From positions 9,382,501 to 9,446,500 of the forward strand of contig OX326959.1 in NCBI GenBank assembly GCA_946800325.1: 64,000 bases of DNA, read 5' to 3'. The translations under genes and the position numbers were made by a program. Shown piece by piece: positions 23,910 through 36,374 of the stretch. Below the pieces are notes generated by a model. That model did no database searches and was not told the origin of the DNA. It worked only from the letters and a program-made list of their open reading frames with translations. Each line of letters begins with the position of its first letter. The first letter of the stretch is position 1. The DNA is from Luzula sylvatica (taxonomy: Eukaryota; Streptophyta; Magnoliopsida; Poales; Juncaceae).

Positions 23910-24777
23910 AATAATCTAATTGTAAATAAAGATTTGGATTGGTCTCGGTTGGTAGATGTAATTGATGGTGTAGTGTATAGTCATGAAGGATCGTCTTATT
24001 ACTAAGGAAGATAATAATGATAAAAAAAAATTATTGAATAAATAATATCGTATTACACAATCATGTAATTTTTATGTATTTAGATGTTGGTTCCAAGTGT
24101 ACATTTGTTGATAAATGATATTTTAATACTCTGATTTATGAATTTTTACAATGGTTATGAATGATGCTTTCATATTTTCATCAAAAAAGAATATCCAAGT
24201 GTACGTTCGTAGAATATGTGTATATCAACAAAAGAAAAATCCAAGTCAGTAAATTTACAACATTTGTATTTATTTATTTATTTTCATTTTTGTATGTGAT
24301 GTGCATAGTAAATTCATAATACATGTACAACATTCAAATTACTTGTAACCATTACTCATAGTAAGTTAATCCCATCGTTACATTCATCAAACATAATATA
24401 AATTTTTAACTGGTTCCAGAACATAATACAAATTTTTAATCGGGCCCGACAAAATGCATCAAATAAAATTCGTCCAATTAGTACCGTATGGCATCGGCTT
24501 TTCGTCAGCATGTCATGTTTTTTAGATGCTTCTTCTCACATAATTCACCAAGCAAGCCTCAGATTTAATCCTGTACGGCCATAAATCAAGAACTTGTATT
24601 TCGATTCCAATGTCGTACATACCAGTATTTTGTAGCTGAATTAGTTTCAGTACCAGCCGGTATCCTCAGATTTCTTCTACCTGCTCTATATCAAAAGAAT
24701 CAAATTGCTATTTAATTTGATTATAATCTTTCAATTTCAGAATTGGGTTATCAATTGAAAATGAAAACATCAAAATT

Positions 24778-24814
<37 letters not shown>

Positions 24815-24977
24815 AAAGATCACATTTGGAAGCTTGAAACTATTAATACCTTGTAGTAGCAGCATGATTGGTTTACCCATATTATCCATGAAAACAATTT
24901 AAATACCCAATTTCTATGGTTTCTCTGATCTCTCTCTCTCTCTTGACAGATCGCTAGATCTTCATGGCATGCCAGGC

Positions 24978-25067
<90 letters not shown>

Positions 25068-25850
25068 AAGAGGGGTTCACAGAACGCCAGATCTCGCGAA
25101 GGCTTCCCAGCTCTTCTCTCTCGCCCAAACGCCGGAGGCTTCTCGGAGAGGATAGAAAAGACTAAAGAGGGTTGGGTTTGTGGGAGCGGGTTATCGGGTT
25201 TAAGGTTCACAAAGAAAACGCTTATTGGGTTGATGGTCAGTGCAATGAGGGATAAATTAGGTATATGTATTAGTTTCTGTTAAAGTTAACTAAATGATTG
25301 GTTTTAGATAAATTTGACATATAATATGTTTAGTAGGGATAAATAGGAAAAAATAAAAAATTTCCATTTCCGTAAAATTTGCCAAAAAAATCAAAAAAAA
25401 TTGACATATAATATGTTTTAGATAAATTCGAAGTAAATAAGAGAAAAGTATCAAGTTCATCGTCTTTAATCAACAAACATTATAAAATTATTTCAGAAGT
25501 TCCATATTCATTATAAAATTGAATATTAAAATTCACCTTATTTAATCTTCATTATTAAATTGAATTTTAAAATTATTTTAAAAGTTCCAGCTTCATTATA
25601 AAATTGAATATTAAAATTCACATTCTTTAACCAACCGTATATTTAATCTTCATTACTAAATTGAATTTCAAAATTCACCTTTAGTAATAAATTCAAATTA
25701 TTAACCAAATTCACCTTCTTTAAGTAACAGATTTAATTTTTACATATATCCCCATTGCCATCTTTATCAATAGAGAAATATCTATCAAAGGATCATTTTG
25801 TTGGAATCTCAATTAATTTACATATTTTCCCATTGCCATCTTTTTTTACA
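23910..25850. other. Intergenic DNA with homopolymer and TC tracts
   Basis: AT-rich, no gene recognised. Includes a T tract of about 30 (24781-24811) and repeated TTCATTATAAAATTGAATATT phrases at 25495-25690. Confidence 0.6.
24980..25064. repeat. (TC)n microsatellite, about 42 units
   Basis: Uninterrupted CT dinucleotides; all frames give only Leu-Ser or Arg-Glu repeats. Confidence 0.97.
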
Positions 25851-26735
25851 TTTTTTTACTTACAAATTGTTTGCAACTAATTAAGATCTTTTCAGCGCCA
25901 AATTGGAGGGTACAATTTTTTCTTCTTGACGCCACGACTATCTCATTGACGAAATTTGATATAGATTATATTGTAGTATATATCCTCGTGATCAAATTAT
26001 ATATTTTATGATAGTACATTGCTCAATCGTAGTTCTCATGAATTCAATTTGTACATATATCCCCATTGCCATCTTTCTCAATAGAGAAATATCTATCAAA
26101 TGATCATTTTTTCGGAATCTCCTCACAACAAAAAAAAGATCTCAATTAATTTAATATTGTATCCCTTGATTACTTTTTTGATTAGTTATACCTCAATCTC
26201 AACAAAATAGTTACTAAAATCTTTTTTCCAGAGAAAAACAAGTTCAACAATAACAATTATATTTCGAAAAGAAAAAAATCAACAATACATGTCAAGAAAT
26301 GACTCAATATTTTTGCTGTTTTCATTCGTGATGTTCTCTTATATGTTATATATTTTCTTAATAAACATAACATGACCAAATAATATTGATGTAAATAGAT
26401 AAAATAAAGCAAAAACAGTTAAAACACATTTTGAAAGGTAATAAACCAACATTATTATCATTAATTATCACACTTATAAATTAATATATTTACAATAAAC
26501 ACAAAGCAAACCAAATTGAACATACTAATATCTAAAACGTATAATCAGACAGACCTCCTCACAACTAATATTCATGTTGTTAAAAAAATTTAAGAGGGAA
26601 CAATTTCTTATGTACCCCTACAAAACTTCAAAATATCATCTATACCTATCCAAAATGAGAAATACATGAATAACCCTTCAAAATGTCACATATATCACAT
26701 ATACCCCTCTAATATGAAATATCATGAATACCCCC

Positions 26736-27425
26736 TTTCGGGGTCCCCGCTTTCGGGCCGGACCCCCCCCCCCCCCCCACCAGAGGGCCCGGCCCCCCTT
26801 TGGCCCCCCCCCCCCCGAGGGCTCGGCCCCATTTCGGGCCGGACCCCCCCCCCCCTGAGGGCTCGGCCCCCTTTCGGGCCGGAACCCCCCCCCCCCGAGG
26901 GTCGGCCCCCTTTCGGGCCCCCCCCCCCGAGGGTCGGCCCCCTTTCGGGCCGCCCCCCCCCCCCCCCCCGAGGGTCGGCCCCCTTTCGGGCCGCCCCCCC
27001 CCCGAGGGCCCGGCCCCTTTCGGGCCGGACCCCCCCCCGAGGGCCCGGCCCCCTTTCGGGCCGGACCCCCCCCCCCCCAGGGCCCGGCCCCCTTTCGGGC
27101 CGGAACCCCCCCCCACCCCCGAGGGTCGGCCCCCTTTCGGGCCGCCCCTCCCCCCCCCCCCCCCGAGGGTCGGCCCCCTTTCGGGCCGCCCCTCCCCCCC
27201 CCCCCCCCCGAGGGTCGGCCCCCTTTCGGGCCGCCCCTCCCCCCCCCCCCCGAGGGTCGGCCCCCTTTCGGGCCGCCCCCCCCGAGGGCCCGGCCCCTTT
27301 CGGGTCGGACCCCCCCCCCCCCCCCCCCCGAGGGCCCGGCCCCCTTTCGGGCCGGACCCTCCTCCTCTCCCCCCCCCCCCGAGGGCCCGGCCCCCTTTCG
27401 GGCCGGACCCTCCTCCTCTCCCTCC
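26736..27425. repeat. C-rich minisatellite, expanded allele (about 17 units)
   Basis: About 17 repeats of 33-45 bp built from GAGGGCCCGGCCCCCTTTCG followed by GGCCG and a run of 7-19 C. Unit length varies almost only in the C run. Composition is over 80 percent GC in a window that is otherwise about 70 percent AT. The long proline-rich (plus) and glycine-rich (minus) frames through it are products of the repeat, not genes. The minus strand carries regularly spaced G runs, so quadruplex formation is plausible. Confidence 0.95.
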
Positions 27426-27527
27426 CAGTGCCGAACGCTGACCGCGCCGCTGCCCTGCAAAAACACAAAGACATAAAAAAAATAAAAACACCTACACACA
27501 CATCAGACCTACACACACACATCAGAC

Positions 27528-27557
27528 CAACACACACACACACACACACACACACAT
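27528..27557. repeat. (CA)n microsatellite
   Basis: About 13 CA units, flanked by repeated ACACATCAGACCTACACA phrases (27493-27595). Confidence 0.9.
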
Positions 27558-27603
27558 CAGACCTACACATCACATGCACACACATCAGACCCACACAGTA
27601 CGT

Positions 27604-28557
27604 TCACTCAAGATCCGCTTTGATAGTCGAGAACTCCATGTCATCAAAGGCTGGATTCCTGCTGACAGTGCATCCAACAGACAGTGTGTCGAGAACTTCA
27701 TTCACATCAGACATGTTGCATTGTCGTAATTCGTTAATTGAAGCACATCTCGTTCGATCTGTCCCGATCATAACATGTTGTGTCGTAATTTGCCACTGCC
27801 AGTGCATCCAATCAGCAAAGCAAGCAATCTCATAGCAATATCTGGAACTTAATTAAGAACTTATGTTAGAAATTTGTACAAACTTAAATTAATTCAAAAT
27901 ATATTCATAATAATAAGAATAATAAAGAACGTACCAGTAACGCAACATCATGTTGTGGCAAATTAACTCTCTGAAATTGAATAGACTTTGCCAAATCTCT
28001 CAATGCCCTGATCAAAAAATTAAAGAAATAAAAATGGGCTTTGTTGCAATTATAATTATAGAAAAGAAATTTAGGGTTTTTTATGCTCTGTACAAACCAA
28101 AAACCAAGCTAATACGAAACTGTCCAGGTTATGAACAGTATAAAAAGACCCTTTCGAAATTACTCTGCGTTTCTAAAAGATCCATCCAGAAAATTCAAAA
28201 AGCACAAAAGAATGTAAGGAGAAATTGCAAAAGGGCCCTTCATTAAGTGTGAATTTCGAAACTATTTTTCAGGTTTACAAAAATCCATTCACAAAATTGA
28301 GAAAGCCAAAGAGAACAGAATGAGAAAGTGCACAAAAAACCTTCATTTAGTGTAGAGAGATTGAACAACCAACATCATTAGGTGTCGCCTTCTTCTCTGT
28401 ATCTTAACCCTCTGTCTCGGCAACTCGATTCTCCACAAGAGAGTGGGTATCTTCATGTCTGCGCTCAAAGAACGAAACTTCATTAGGTGTCTCTATGGAA
28501 AAGATTAATTAAAGCTGAAGATACTAACGAGGGGTTCAAACACACTGAGAATCTGCT

Positions 28558-28598
<41 letters not shown>

Positions 28599-28620
28599 CA
28601 GGACTAGAAGAGGAAAGAGA
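27604..28620 (-). other. Putative transcription unit of unknown function (copy 2)
   Basis: Counterpart of 12890-13975. The minus-strand TATA box lies at about 28635-28642. A 47-codon frame beginning MKFRSLSADMKIPTLLWRIE is preserved. The distal piece (27807-27604, 67 residues plus stop) starts MHWQWQITTQHVMIGTDRTR and ends MEFSTIKADLE. It is intact here but interrupted in copy 1. Direct joining of this piece to the upstream DSAKSIQF... piece at the visible splice sites gives a stop, so the gene model is unresolved. Family not recognised. Confidence 0.3.
28558..28596. repeat. (GA)n microsatellite
   Basis: About 18 GA units in the leader of the putative unit. Confidence 0.95.
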
Positions 28621-28634
28621 GGGGTTTGGGGGTG

Positions 28635-28643
28635 AATATATAG
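28635..28643 (-). promoter_or_regulatory. TATA box of the putative unit (copy 2)
   Basis: CTATATATTC on the minus strand, identical in context to copy 1. Confidence 0.4.
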
Positions 28644-29290
28644 AGAACGGGGCGCTCCTCCAACGTCTCTCTCAATATGACCGTTGGAGGAGAAGAATCT
28701 AGAAATCTCGATCGATATAGCCGTTAGAAGGAAATACGAAATCTTCTAGCAAGAACGTCTCAGACGGAAGTTCATATGGAGATCCCCACGGAAGAAGAAA
28801 GAAAGAGAACGCAAGTTGCACTCAACAAAGATTTCATGTGACATTTTCCCTACATATGAATGTGTAACGGGTCAATTTGTTTTAATAGTTTGACCCGCTC
28901 TGCTATTTAGTTCACTTCTTCTTTTATATAGTCAACGATGATAATTTGTGTTCTGCTATTTAGTTCATTTTGTTTTATATTTAGCTACCAAAGATAATAA
29001 ACATAATATTTGTTTTGTGTAGTCCATTTTTTTACCGAAGATAGTATAATAATACTTGTGTATTATTTTAGTCCATATCATGATATCAATGAGTAAAATA
29101 ATACTTCAACACTACTTCAATAAGTAACACTACTTTAACAAACCATCTAGAATGTTATGACACATAACCAAACAAGGAAATAGAAATTGGCATGACAAAA
29201 TAAATAAATAAATACCATTATCATATCATATTATATTATATATACAAATACGAAAACAAAAATAAAAATAAAAACAGCAATGCAATTTGA

Positions 29291-30375
29291 TCAACCACGC
29301 GGAGCCGCCATCTGTTGCTTCTTGACTCTGTCCGCAGCCTTCACCATGCTGAATCACAAATTCAACTCAAATTATAATTATAATTATTACAGCATAATAT
29401 TTTTTTTTGGTTGAAATAATATTTAGTTAAAATTAATACCTTATATCGTGTGGAGTAATAAATATCCATTGAGATCCTTGAGCCAGTGCAAAATCCACAA
29501 TTGTATCCAAGCTTATCTTCCTACTCACCGCATCCTATAAAAATTACAAAATTAATCTCATAATATTTCTTGATATACATAAATAAAAATAATTTAAAAG
29601 AAAAACATGTATAGTGTACCATAAATACGTCAAATTCGTCCATTGCACGAAATGGAGACTCGGTCATTTCGTGAAGAGCCAATGTGAAGCAAAGAGTCGA
29701 AAATGACCTTTCACCCCCTAAATAAATTCCACAAAAAAATTAAAAATAATAAAAATTAAGCTTAAGGATTTTATATTAACAAACTAACCTGAAAGTCCAC
29801 GAGTATCGCGAACAGTATTTCCAGATGCATCTTGAGGCATTTTCACCTACCAATAAACACATCAATGATCCATTAACAATATTATTTAAATAAAAGTAAA
29901 AGAAATATTATAAGATATTTTAAACTCACTTCGACGGATAAAACTTTCTTTTCATAATCGATCTTAATATGACCGCTTATGCCTTTCTTTCTCAGATGCC
30001 CGTTAAACCTATAACCACACAATAAAAACCAATGAATAAAATAAATAATCTCGCGAAATAAAATAAAATAAAATAATAATATGAACATACTGCCAAGTTA
30101 ATTGTCTCTTTAATAAACTTGCGTTTCTCTGAAACTTATTCCACCGCAAATCCAATGCTTTTTGACATGTCTGTTAAATAAATCTTCATGTAATATAATC
30201 ATCGAAAAAATAAATATATATTGTTTTAATTTTAGAAAAAATTACATTTAGCTTCTCGCGAAAGTCCCCATACATGTGTTGCTTTTTGAAAACCTTATTC
30301 TCCTTTCTGACGAGAATCGCCCTCAACTCGTCAATCGATTCTGTGTACCTGTCAACAATACCAAAACAACAGGAA

Positions 30376-30441
<66 letters not shown>

Positions 30442-33400
30442 AGGAGAGAGAAAATAGACCTGCTAGTCTCCTGTTGAAATCTCAGTTTCAATCTATTAAT
30501 CTGAGCACTTAATTGCTCGGGATTAGAACCGTCGCAACCTCCTAAATCTTCCATTTCTGATTCAGAACAAATAATCGAAGCCTTTTTAAAATTTTCCTAC
30601 AATTAATGCAAAAAAAATATTAAAATTTTGAATGTTTATGAAAGTATTTTTTGTGATTAAAAGTTAATTTACTTGGCGGTTTTGTTTAAGCTCCTCAAAT
30701 TCTGATTCGGCCATTTTTATATCGGGTAGAACCTTCTTCTCCATAACGCCTTCATAGTGCCTTTTCTCCTAATATAATTAATTCGACAAATATTAATGAT
30801 AAATTAATAATTTTAAGATATAAAAAGAATATACTTCTTCAGTGGATCGCATTTTTTCCTCCGTTGATAATAACTCACGCTCTGCTATCTCAATCGAACT
30901 TATTTCACCTTGTGCGGAATCTAATTAATCATAATAAAAAGCCATATATTATATCATAAATATTATAAGCAATATAAAAATATTAAAATATACCACACAA
31001 GTCCTCGAAAGAGCTCTTCAATTCGTTTAATTTCTCGGTAGCCACATGCATTTTGACTTTAACTTTCTCCAATGATAATTCTTTTCCTTCCTTATCTTCT
31101 TGAACTTGCTGCACGAAATAACGATAATTACGACACCACCCTTATTTATTTCATAATTATCAAACTTACTGAAATTTCTTCGTATATTTCCTCGACATTC
31201 GGAGAAGGATCGTGATTATTCTCGGCGGCAAAAGCATTCTTCAAATCTTGTAATTTTATTTGTTTCGACATGAAATCTCTCTCGTCATTTAGTCTCCGTT
31301 TCTTTATGCTCTGTAACTTCGATTCGAGTTTTCGTCGCTCCTCGTCAGAGCTTCTCTTCTTTCCCTTGAATTCTTGAATCACTCGTTGCATTTTGGAAGC
31401 TTCTTCTTGAACATCGCTGATTTTGTCTTCTAGTGAACTGCATAACCGACCCGTCCGTCCTCTTCTGTTCGGAGGCAGAGTCGTCTGTACCGATCCTCTA
31501 TAAAACCTGATAACACAAAAAAACAAAAAAAATATCAAATTTACCCTTTTGATGCAATAATTAAATTCATACATTCTGTAACCGTCAGAGGTATAAACTT
31601 CCTTCAAATTTTGTAACCGTTGCTCGAACGCGACGGATTTGCCCATTTCGTAATCTCGTACGAGTACTTGTCTTTCCGCAGCACCCTAAACAAATAAAAA
31701 GAAGTACAATATAAAAATATTAATAAAAAAATAAAAAATGAATTTAAAACTATTACTGACCATGTCGACGAGTACATTGATCACAGTAGGGTTCTCGGAT
31801 TGAATAACAGAAAGAGTCGTTGGATGGTTCGTATTGGGCAACATGTGATTCGGAATCCTCATTCTGCGAGAAATCAAGAACCCAAATCGATAAATCAAGA
31901 ACCCAAATCAATTAAAAAAATATATTCAAAGCGGTAGAGAAGAAATCGAACCGTGGTCGAGAGAAATCATAAATGATGATTTGAAGATTGTGATATCTGG
32001 ATTCTCTTGCGCAATCTCTCAAAACGAGAGAATCTTTGTGATTCGTCACGATAAAAGCATCAAGCATCTTTCCTATCGCACAATCCACCGCCAACGCCCA
32101 AAAATCCCCATCGACCAAACTCTACGATTGAAAAAATAAATAAAAAATTAGTTACGCTCGAGGGCATTTTCGTAATTTGACTTGCGTACCACGTGTGCGC
32201 CGATTGGGCCGATTGGAGGTCTTTGGAACCTGTTGTGTTGTCTTTCGATTGATCGCAAGAGATTCAGCACTCTCTCTCCGCCGAATGCAGTGACCTAAAA
32301 TTTGGGAATATTTAAAATAGCATATATGCCCTGTAAAACGGTATATTGATAGGAGAATATAATATACCTTGTTTGTTTGGCGTTGTTGGAGTTCACGGAC
32401 TTGAGAAGAGAGCTCTCTATGCCTCCTTTCATTTTGCTCCATCTTAAAAAAATAAAAATAATCACATATTCGAAATAAGAATATGATTTAGACTTTAGTG
32501 TTTAGACTTACCTCTTTGGACATTTCATCTATGGTGCTCATTATAACGGATAAACTTTCAGATAATGCATGTTCTTCCTCTTGTAATCTGAAAAAATAAA
32601 TATTTCTCGTTAAAAATTCAAAAATCACTACGAGATGAAATATAAAATCAAAACTCATGATGATACCTTGTTACATTTGAGCGAACCTCGTCAATCTCGT
32701 ATTGTTGCTTTTGAATATTCTCCGTCATTTCAGATTCTTCAGCCTTCACTCGACAAAAAGAAATTAATAAAATAAAAAAGTGAAGTTTTTATACTGGTAT
32801 CGGTACGATTGGTACAGATTGGTACCTGTGTGTCTCTCATATGTTGCTCTTGAATATCGTGAATTTGTCTCTCGAGTGATTTCAATCTACCAGCCATTTT
32901 CTTCACCGTGTTTGTTCCACGTGTAAATTCCTCCTCTAGCTCAATTTTCTCTTTTGTCGCCTTAAAAACAAAAAAAATAATCATAAATAATGCAAAATAA
33001 ATAAATAAATAAAAGGATTTCGGTACCAATGAGATTTTGTGCTGTAATTCCTCTTGCATTTTCCTAACTTCAGAGGTTTTTTGCATTAATGAGGTAACTT
33101 GTAATTTTTTCGCAGTTAATTGCACTTTAAGCTCCTCTAATAGCCGCTGCAAAAATATAAAAAATATCATTAATTTATTTAAAATAAATAAATAAATAAA
33201 AATACACACAAACTTACTGAATTTCGGTCGATTCTTTCTTGACAAGCAGGAACACGCCCTTTAAGTTTTTCAACTTTCAAATTTTGGTCGCTAATTTGTC
33301 GATCCACGTCATAAACCCAAGACCAAGCCAATTTCTTCTTCAAATTCTGCAATTCGTTTGCAATTTCCTCTACGTGCTCCATATTCTTGATCTTTTCTCG

Positions 33401-34582
33401 CAATTCATTGAGTTCTTTTAGCATGGGTCGAACGGACGCCTCCAGTTCTTCAACCACCGAGTCCGCTTCGATGAGCTGGCATCTTATGTTGTCTAGCAGT
33501 TCGCTTACTTGTTGTAGCAGAGTCGCCTTGAAAAAAAACTGTTGATGAATATAATGAGTGAAAAGTTCGAATTTAATATGAAAATTAAATTTTTAATAAA
33601 ATGGTACCTTGAATTTGTCTTTATCATTTCCTGAATGCAGAAATTCTCTGCTTTTGTCTTGGGACATGATTACGCATGGATTTTCAACATCAATCTGCAA
33701 TCAGGAATTTTGAAGTTTCTTAAGGGTATATATGAAATTATTCCATGATTTTAAACGGTATTTCACTCACATTGAAATGTTCAATGAGCTCTCTTAGCTC
33801 ATCTCTGCGCTGAGAAATCTTTTTCCCTGTACCGAAACCAGTAAAAAAGTATTAAAAAAATATGTAAAAATAAAAACCCTAAAAATATAATTTCAAAATA
33901 GTTATTTGGGCTAATAAATAAACCTTCACAGTCTTTTAAAATAGAAGAACTAGTTGTCTCAGTTATTCTTCGCTCGATAATAATTGTGTCTCCATATATT
34001 TCATGCTTGAATGCATCTTCGCCTTGATTTTTGATTTCGACATGTACAGATGCATAACTGCAAAATTCACATTGTTTAAGAAAAAAAATATGAGTAAAAA
34101 TATTTATTAAATAACCAGAGAAATTAGGAATTACCTGCATCCGGTTTTTATGAAATCTTTCAAAGTGGATGCTCTTTGAGTTCCTTTAGCTCGGCATCCA
34201 AAAGCTACGCACAGTGCAGTTAAAATTGCACTTTTGCCACCTATCAAAACAGGAATTGAATGCAAAAATAGCTCAGTATTGAGGTGAAATTACTGGACAT
34301 GCAATAAAATTGTAGGGAGGAACTCAATTTCACTCGAAATGAAAGAAAATTGGGTTTCTGCTTGAATTAGGGCACGAAGCCTAGAACTGTTCGTGATGTT
34401 TGATTGGAATAATCAACGTCTTTGTTTGAAAGGATCAAAAGAGTAGAGGATTTCTTACTTCCGTTCTGTCCAGTGATGAAATTGACCCAATCGCCAAGGT
34501 CGATTTGCAAGCTACTATGGCACATGAAATTCTCGAGCCTAATTTTCGAAATGATTCCGGACGCTCCAGATCTGCTAGCCAT
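29291..34582 (-). CDS. SMC6: SMC6: structural maintenance of chromosomes protein 6
   Basis: ATPase arm of the nuclear SMC5/6 complex, which acts in homologous repair and replication-fork stability. Start at 34582 ([20 protein letters not shown]). Twenty-seven exons, all with GT-AG introns, can be joined: 34582-34459, 34241-34135, 34057-33924, 33826-33771, 33694-33608, 33526-33218, 33146-33027, 32960-32826, 32743-32667, 32587-32512, 32442-32368, 32294-32190, 32121-31952, 31863-31761, 31685-31573, 31506-31170, 31108-30994, 30920-30835, 30765-30673, 30596-30460, 30348-30246, 30170-30091, 30008-29930, 29846-29789, 29717-29620, 29534-29440, 29348-29291. Walker A GQNGSGKSA spans exons 1-2. Coiled coils flank a hinge, with [10 protein letters not shown] in exon 12. 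The signature [10 protein letters not shown] and Walker [13 protein letters not shown] lie in exons 24-25. Length about 1,042 aa is usual for plant SMC6. Exon 2 counts as 107 nt where 106 are needed; see findings. Confidence 0.93.
30379..30438. repeat. (GA)n microsatellite in SMC6 intron 20
   Basis: About 29 GA units on the plus strand, giving a long polypyrimidine tract upstream of the exon 21 acceptor on the coding strand. Confidence 0.95.
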
Positions 34583-34839
34583 TTTTACGTAGCAAGTCTC
34601 TGAAACCCTAAAATCGCCGGTCGAAAAGCGGAGAAATTCGGAAGAAGATGAAGATGATTCGACAGACCAAAACAAAGGCGGGAAAGAGAAGAAGGCCAAT
34701 GGAGGGAATCGCAAAACCCCAACGCACTTTTAGGAGATTTCCATTGATACCCAAAATTTGTTGTATATTACAAACAAATGCCATTTTTAGTACAAAGAAA
34801 AAATATACTATTTATAAATTACAATAGAACTTAAGGGTC

Positions 34840-35654
34840 TGTATGATAAAAAATATTTACTATTTTTGAAAATTATAACAGAGATGAAGGATGTTTCTGA
34901 TAATTTCCCTCTACTAAGAATAATAACACGGGTGCCTTTTATTATTCTCTAATAAATCAAAAAGTGAATTAACAAATAGTTAACCGGTAAAATATGTACT
35001 ATACATAAATTGAAAGATTAAAAGTAAGATTTTTTTCCAATATTTAAGGAGTCTGAATGAAATTTTTTCTTTAAGGCGTCTATTATTTTTTTATCAATCA
35101 CTGGATTCAAGGACTCACGAGGTGTGCATGAATATTGAATCCCAAAAATAATTATCAAACTGTTAGAATTGTGGAGGATTCTGTTTATTTCTCAAATGTT
35201 ATATTTTTATAAAGCTTCATTTTTGTCTTTTTATCTCGATTAATCTAGTGAGAATACGATGTACTAAAATCATTGTAAAAATATTTATTTTTTTAATAGA
35301 AATTTCGATACACATTTCGCCTATCGTATCTCAGAGAAAACGACTCACAAGATATGAGCCCAAAATATTAGTGTTTTCTGTGAAATAACTCAAATTTTGA
35401 ATTATGTATTTGCATGAACTACTCATGTTATAAGCATCATGGCCACACCCTATTTCTTTGAATTTTTTAGAAACAAGAGAAATTGTTGGAGTTCTATGAA
35501 GGAGTCTCGGGAGTCCGGATGCATGTCAGTTTCATACGACATGATGGAGTGGCGAAAGATGTTCCTCTTGATTTATGTCGACAAATTGATTTCTTCACAC
35601 AACAATTTCTTTCCCGTGTTGATTCCATCAACCGAGAAAAAGGGCGAGAGAGTG
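34840..35654. repeat. Duplicated block around nad7, copy A (left part)
   Basis: Collinear with 43025-43135 plus 44640-45120. Shared phrases include AATAACACGGGTGCCTTTTA, TATACATAAATTGAAAGA and TCCAATATTTAAGGAGTCT. The block continues at 41440-41780 on the other side of the LINE. Confidence 0.85.
35415..35654 (+). pseudogene. Nuclear copy of mitochondrial nad7 exon (copy A)
   Basis: The frame from about 35480 reads KLLEFYEGVSGVRMHVSFIR then HDGVAKDVPLDLCRQIDFFT then QQFLSRVDSINREKG. This is clearly the NAD7 (49-kDa) subunit of respiratory complex I, normally encoded in plant mitochondrial DNA (family pattern, from memory: EKLLEFYERVSGARMHASFI...). The catalytic and quinone-site parts elsewhere in the protein are absent. 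About 10 of the roughly 50 residues differ. The upstream part matches only loosely and is frameshifted. No start codon, transit peptide or remaining exons are present, so it is a NUMT relic, cut at its right edge by the LINE. The frame is still open, which is notable for a relic. Confidence 0.8.
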
Positions 35655-35899
35655 TTTTTTTTTTTTTGAAGAACACCCAACCAGCGATCACTAGTTGTAT
35701 CTGGTGTTAAAATTCAAAAGTCCTATTACATATTTATCTAAAACGTAAATTACATGCTAGGATACTACTTTGGTTCTACGTTCCTAATTTAGCCCTAGAG
35801 ATTGTTCTTCCATAGTAGTGCCAGCTCCATCGCTTTGCTGGTGATCATGGTGATCGTCGCTCGTTTCCCTCTGAAGATTGAAGATTCGGCGGTTTCTCT

Positions 35900-36365
35900 C
35901 TAGCCAGACACTCCATGTAACTGCAGAGACGAGGATGTCCCAATGAGGTTTGTCTTCCGTCTGTATTCCATCTCTAGTTTGAGTCCAGAAGTGTATGATA
36001 TTTGTTTGTTGAGGGGTAGGGGGAGTCCATAATTAGAGTAATTTTGTATTTTAGTCCAAATTTGCTTTATTTTTGGACAATGTATAAATAAATGGTTCGT
36101 GGATTCTTCATGTTGTGAGCACATGGCACATTTAAAGGGTCCTACTAATCCTTTTTTTTGTAGTATTTGTCCTGTTAATATTTTGTTGTGAATTGTAGGC
36201 CACATGAATATTTTGACTTTGGAGGGTATTTTAGCTTTCCATAGTAAGTTATGCCAGTATATTCTTTGACCAGGATCAATTAATATTTGATATGTGCTCT
36301 TTGTTGTGAAGAGCCTATTAGGTGACCACTTCCAGGTAGGGTCCCGGTCTTCACTTATTGATATG
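35900..36365 (-). pseudogene. LINE C-terminal zinc-binding domain
   Basis: Contains YWHNLLWKAKIPSKVKIFMW, then HNKILTGQILQKKGL, CAMCSQHEESTNHLFIHC: the CxxC...HxxxxC pattern of the reverse-transcriptase zinc-binding domain of plant LINEs. The frame runs to about 35900, followed by a 3' tail and poly(A). Confidence 0.9.
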
Positions 36366-36374
36366 GAGTAAAAG

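Larger units (their letters stand above)
25855..31034. repeat. Segmental duplication, copy 2 (includes SMC6 3' part)
   Basis: Longer partner of 12095-15664, about 5.2 kb against 3.6 kb. The extra length is mainly the minisatellite expansion (about 0.6 kb), SMC6 exons 20-22 and 27, and AT-rich insertions at 26340-26590. Because it is continuous with the complete SMC6 gene, this is the likely parental copy. Confidence 0.9.

Noticed and set aside
24820..25283. Frames rich in Arg-Glu or Leu-Ser repeats here and at 13.9, 28.6, 30.4 and 43.7 kb
   Set aside because: Produced by GA/TC microsatellites, not by coding sequence.
26736..27425. CRISPR array
   Set aside because: Repeats are contiguous variable minisatellite units without unique spacers, and the DNA is from a plant nucleus.
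26666..27835. Long proline-rich (plus) and glycine/arginine-rich (minus) reading frames of up to 389 codons
   Set aside because: They are translations of the C-rich minisatellite in several frames and both strands at once; no signal peptide, domain or splice context.
34583..34715. N-terminal extension of SMC6 from an upstream in-frame start at 34714
   Set aside because: The extension is Ser/Phe-rich and unlike SMC6; the family starts shortly before the conserved IRLENFMCH motif, matching the ATG at 34582.
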